From: CAZPMT01 sp964587655
Lineage (GTDB): Bacteria; Hydrogenedentota; Hydrogenedentia; Hydrogenedentales; SLHB01
DNA length: 25,605 nucleotides
Direction: 5' to 3'
NCBI GenBank assembly: GCA_964587655.1
Contig: CAZPMT010000077.1
Span: 1 to 25,605 of the forward strand
Under the pieces are notes generated by a model. It did no database searches. It was given only the letters and a program-made list of their open reading frames with translations, and was not told the origin of the DNA. Both the position numbers and the translations under genes were made by a program. This document shows, piece by piece, positions 24,480-25,605 of the stretch. Position 1 is the first letter of the stretch. Every line of letters starts with the position of its first letter.

Positions 24480-25054
24480 ATCACCTCCGGGGCGCCCCGG
24501 TTGAACTCGTTCATGGCCCGCGTTATGCCATCGTCAAGGAACACGAGCACGGCGTCAACGGCGCGTCCAACGGTCTCGCCGCACACCGGCCTCTCCTCAG
24601 CGGAGAAGGAACCGAGCACGTGGTCCACCAAGCCGCTCCCGCCGTCACCAGGACCCACGCCTATGCGCAGTCGCGGAAATTCCTGACTGCCGAGTCTCTC
24701 GATGATCGACTTCAGCCCGTTGTGCCCGCCGGCGGAGCCGCCTTCTCGGAACCGAAGCCTTCCAAGCGGCAGGTTCACGTCGTCCGCGACGACAAGCATG
24801 CCGCCGAGATCCGTCTCCGTATACCGGACGACCCGCGCCACGCAATCGCCACTGTTGTTCATAAACGTCAGAGGCTTCACCAGGAGCAACGGCTCGTCCG
24901 CGCGCGCGGTCCGTGCGACGAGCCCGCCATACTTTTCCTGGGAGAATTCCGCATCGAGACGCCCGGCTAGCCGGTCCAGCGCCATGAACCCTATATTGTG
25001 CCGCGTATCCTTGTACCGGGATCCGGGATTTCCCAACCCAATGACGATCTTCAC
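24476..25054 (-). CDS. pth: Peptidyl-tRNA hydrolase
   Basis: This 192-residue enzyme recycles peptidyl-tRNAs that drop off the ribosome. N9 and the catalytic H19 appear in GLGNPGSRYKDTRHNIGF (6-23). The substrate-binding FMNNSG lies near 64-69, the catalytic aspartate D92 or D93 in VADDVNLPLGRLR, and GGSAGGHNGLKSII with RLRIGVGPG complete the fold. Length is typical. It starts 62 bp after rplY and overlaps ilvN by 4 bp. Together with ArfB at 13392 it is the second peptidyl-tRNA hydrolase in the window, but of an unrelated fold. rplY-pth is a very common bacterial pair. Confidence 0.96.
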   Translation of the reverse strand: MKIVIGLGNPGSRYKDTRHNIGFMALDRLAGRLDAEFSQEKYGGLVARTARADEPLLLVKPLTFMNNSGDCVARVVRYTETDLGGMLVVADDVNLPLGRLRFREGGSAGGHNGLKSIIERLGSQEFPRLRIGVGPGDGGSGLVDHVLGSFSAEERPVCGETVGRAVDAVLVFLDDGITRAMNEFNRGAPEVI

Positions 25055-25116
25055 GCGGCCAGCCTCTCGCTACGCGGCCCGGGGTCTTCCGAAAATGTCC
25101 CTGAAATGCCCAGGCG

Positions 25117-25605
25117 CTATTTCCTCTTTTCCTTTTCCTTGCCGGAGTCCTTTTCCTTGCCGGAATCTTCTTCCTTTTCCTTCCGCTCGGTGATGACCTC
25201 GGGACCTTCCGCGACGGCCCCCTCGCCTTCCACGACGGCTTCGACCGCCTCCTCCTTGACCACGCGAGGCGGATGGACTGCCACGACGGGCCGGACGGGG
25301 TCGCTCAACACGGTGACGTTGGAAGGTACGCTCAATTCGGACACGTGAACGCTTTCGTTCATGTGCAGGTTTGAAACGTCGACGACGATCTCCTCCGGCA
25401 CATCGAGGGCAAGGCATTCGACCTCGAGATCGCGCAGTTGGTGATCCAGAACGCCGCCTTCGATGATACCCGGGGCCAAGCCCACGAGCCGAATCGGCAC
25501 GACCGTTTCGATGCGCTCGTCGAGGCGTATCCGCAGGAAGTCCGCATGCAGGACGCCGCCCCGAAGCGGATCGTGCTGAACGTCCTTGAGGAGGGCCGGC
25601 GTGAC
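25117..25605 (-). CDS. rplY: 50S ribosomal protein L25/general stress protein Ctc, N-terminus cut off
   Basis: The reading frame enters from the right edge; no start is visible, so 162 residues of a longer protein are seen. The first visible residues read LLKDVQHDPLRGGVLHADFLR, the conserved end of the L25 domain that binds 5S rRNA. Then follows the C-terminal TL5/Ctc beta domain with VPIRLVGLAPGI, GGVLDHQLRDLEVECLALDV and PEEIVVDVSNLHMNESVHVS. The tail is a charged, low-complexity stretch with two copies of DSGKEK, which comes from a small DNA repeat. A Ctc-type long form, rather than the short L25, is indicated. It is the first gene of the rplY-pth-ilvN group. Confidence 0.92.
   Translation of the reverse strand, partial: VTPALLKDVQHDPLRGGVLHADFLRIRLDERIETVVPIRLVGLAPGIIEGGVLDHQLRDLEVECLALDVPEEIVVDVSNLHMNESVHVSELSVPSNVTVLSDPVRPVVAVHPPRVVKEEAVEAVVEGEGAVAEGPEVITERKEKEEDSGKEKDSGKEKEKRK

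Overview
The window looks like a chromosomal piece of a high-GC, Gram-negative environmental bacterium. The Gram-negative call rests on a lipid A-type acyltransferase. Secreted sugar-active-type enzymes, a URO-D-like protein of unknown substrate and many short palindromic repeats recall uncultured Hydrogenedentota, Lentisphaerota or Planctomycetota, but that placement is a low-confidence inference. I found no rRNA, tRNA, CRISPR array or transposase gene.

Region 1 (1-3769) is the accessory and most interesting part. It is a tight four-gene operon, visibly poorer in GC than the rest: a Hanks-type Ser/Thr kinase (316-1221), a TIM-barrel-like protein of unknown function (1218-2432), a small unknown protein (2438-3049), and a protein that reads as a PD-(D/E)XK nuclease with a winged helix between its catalytic motifs (3062-3769). 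A plausible TTGACA-N17-TACTGT promoter precedes it. Kinase plus nuclease plus two unknowns, co-translated and of foreign composition, fits an uncharacterised defence or stress-response cassette; that role is inference.

Region 2 (3770-4687) has no intact gene. It holds the broken 3' end of a paralogue of the next gene, three and a bit copies of a 68-bp palindrome-rich tandem repeat, and a perfect hairpin.

Region 3 (4688-10876) is a degradative-type cluster: a secreted six-hairpin glycosidase-like enzyme, a URO-D-fold protein and a secreted GxGYxYP-family protein. The first and third share a 92-bp block covering ribosome-binding site and signal peptide, although their mature proteins are unrelated. 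Two inverted-repeat elements lie in the 582-bp gap at 7334-7915.

Region 4 (10964-25605) is mostly housekeeping. On the minus strand are a beta-CASP ribonuclease followed by an LpxL-type acyltransferase. On the plus strand are arfB and recQ. Then, on the minus strand, come lemA and an HtpX-like protease carrying two extra zinc ribbons, a large fusion of an LPG-synthase-type membrane domain to a sulfatase-superfamily domain, folC, a C4 zinc-ribbon coiled-coil protein, and an rplY-pth-ilvN operon running off the right edge. Palindromic repeat elements occupy the gaps after recQ, next to folC and upstream of folC.
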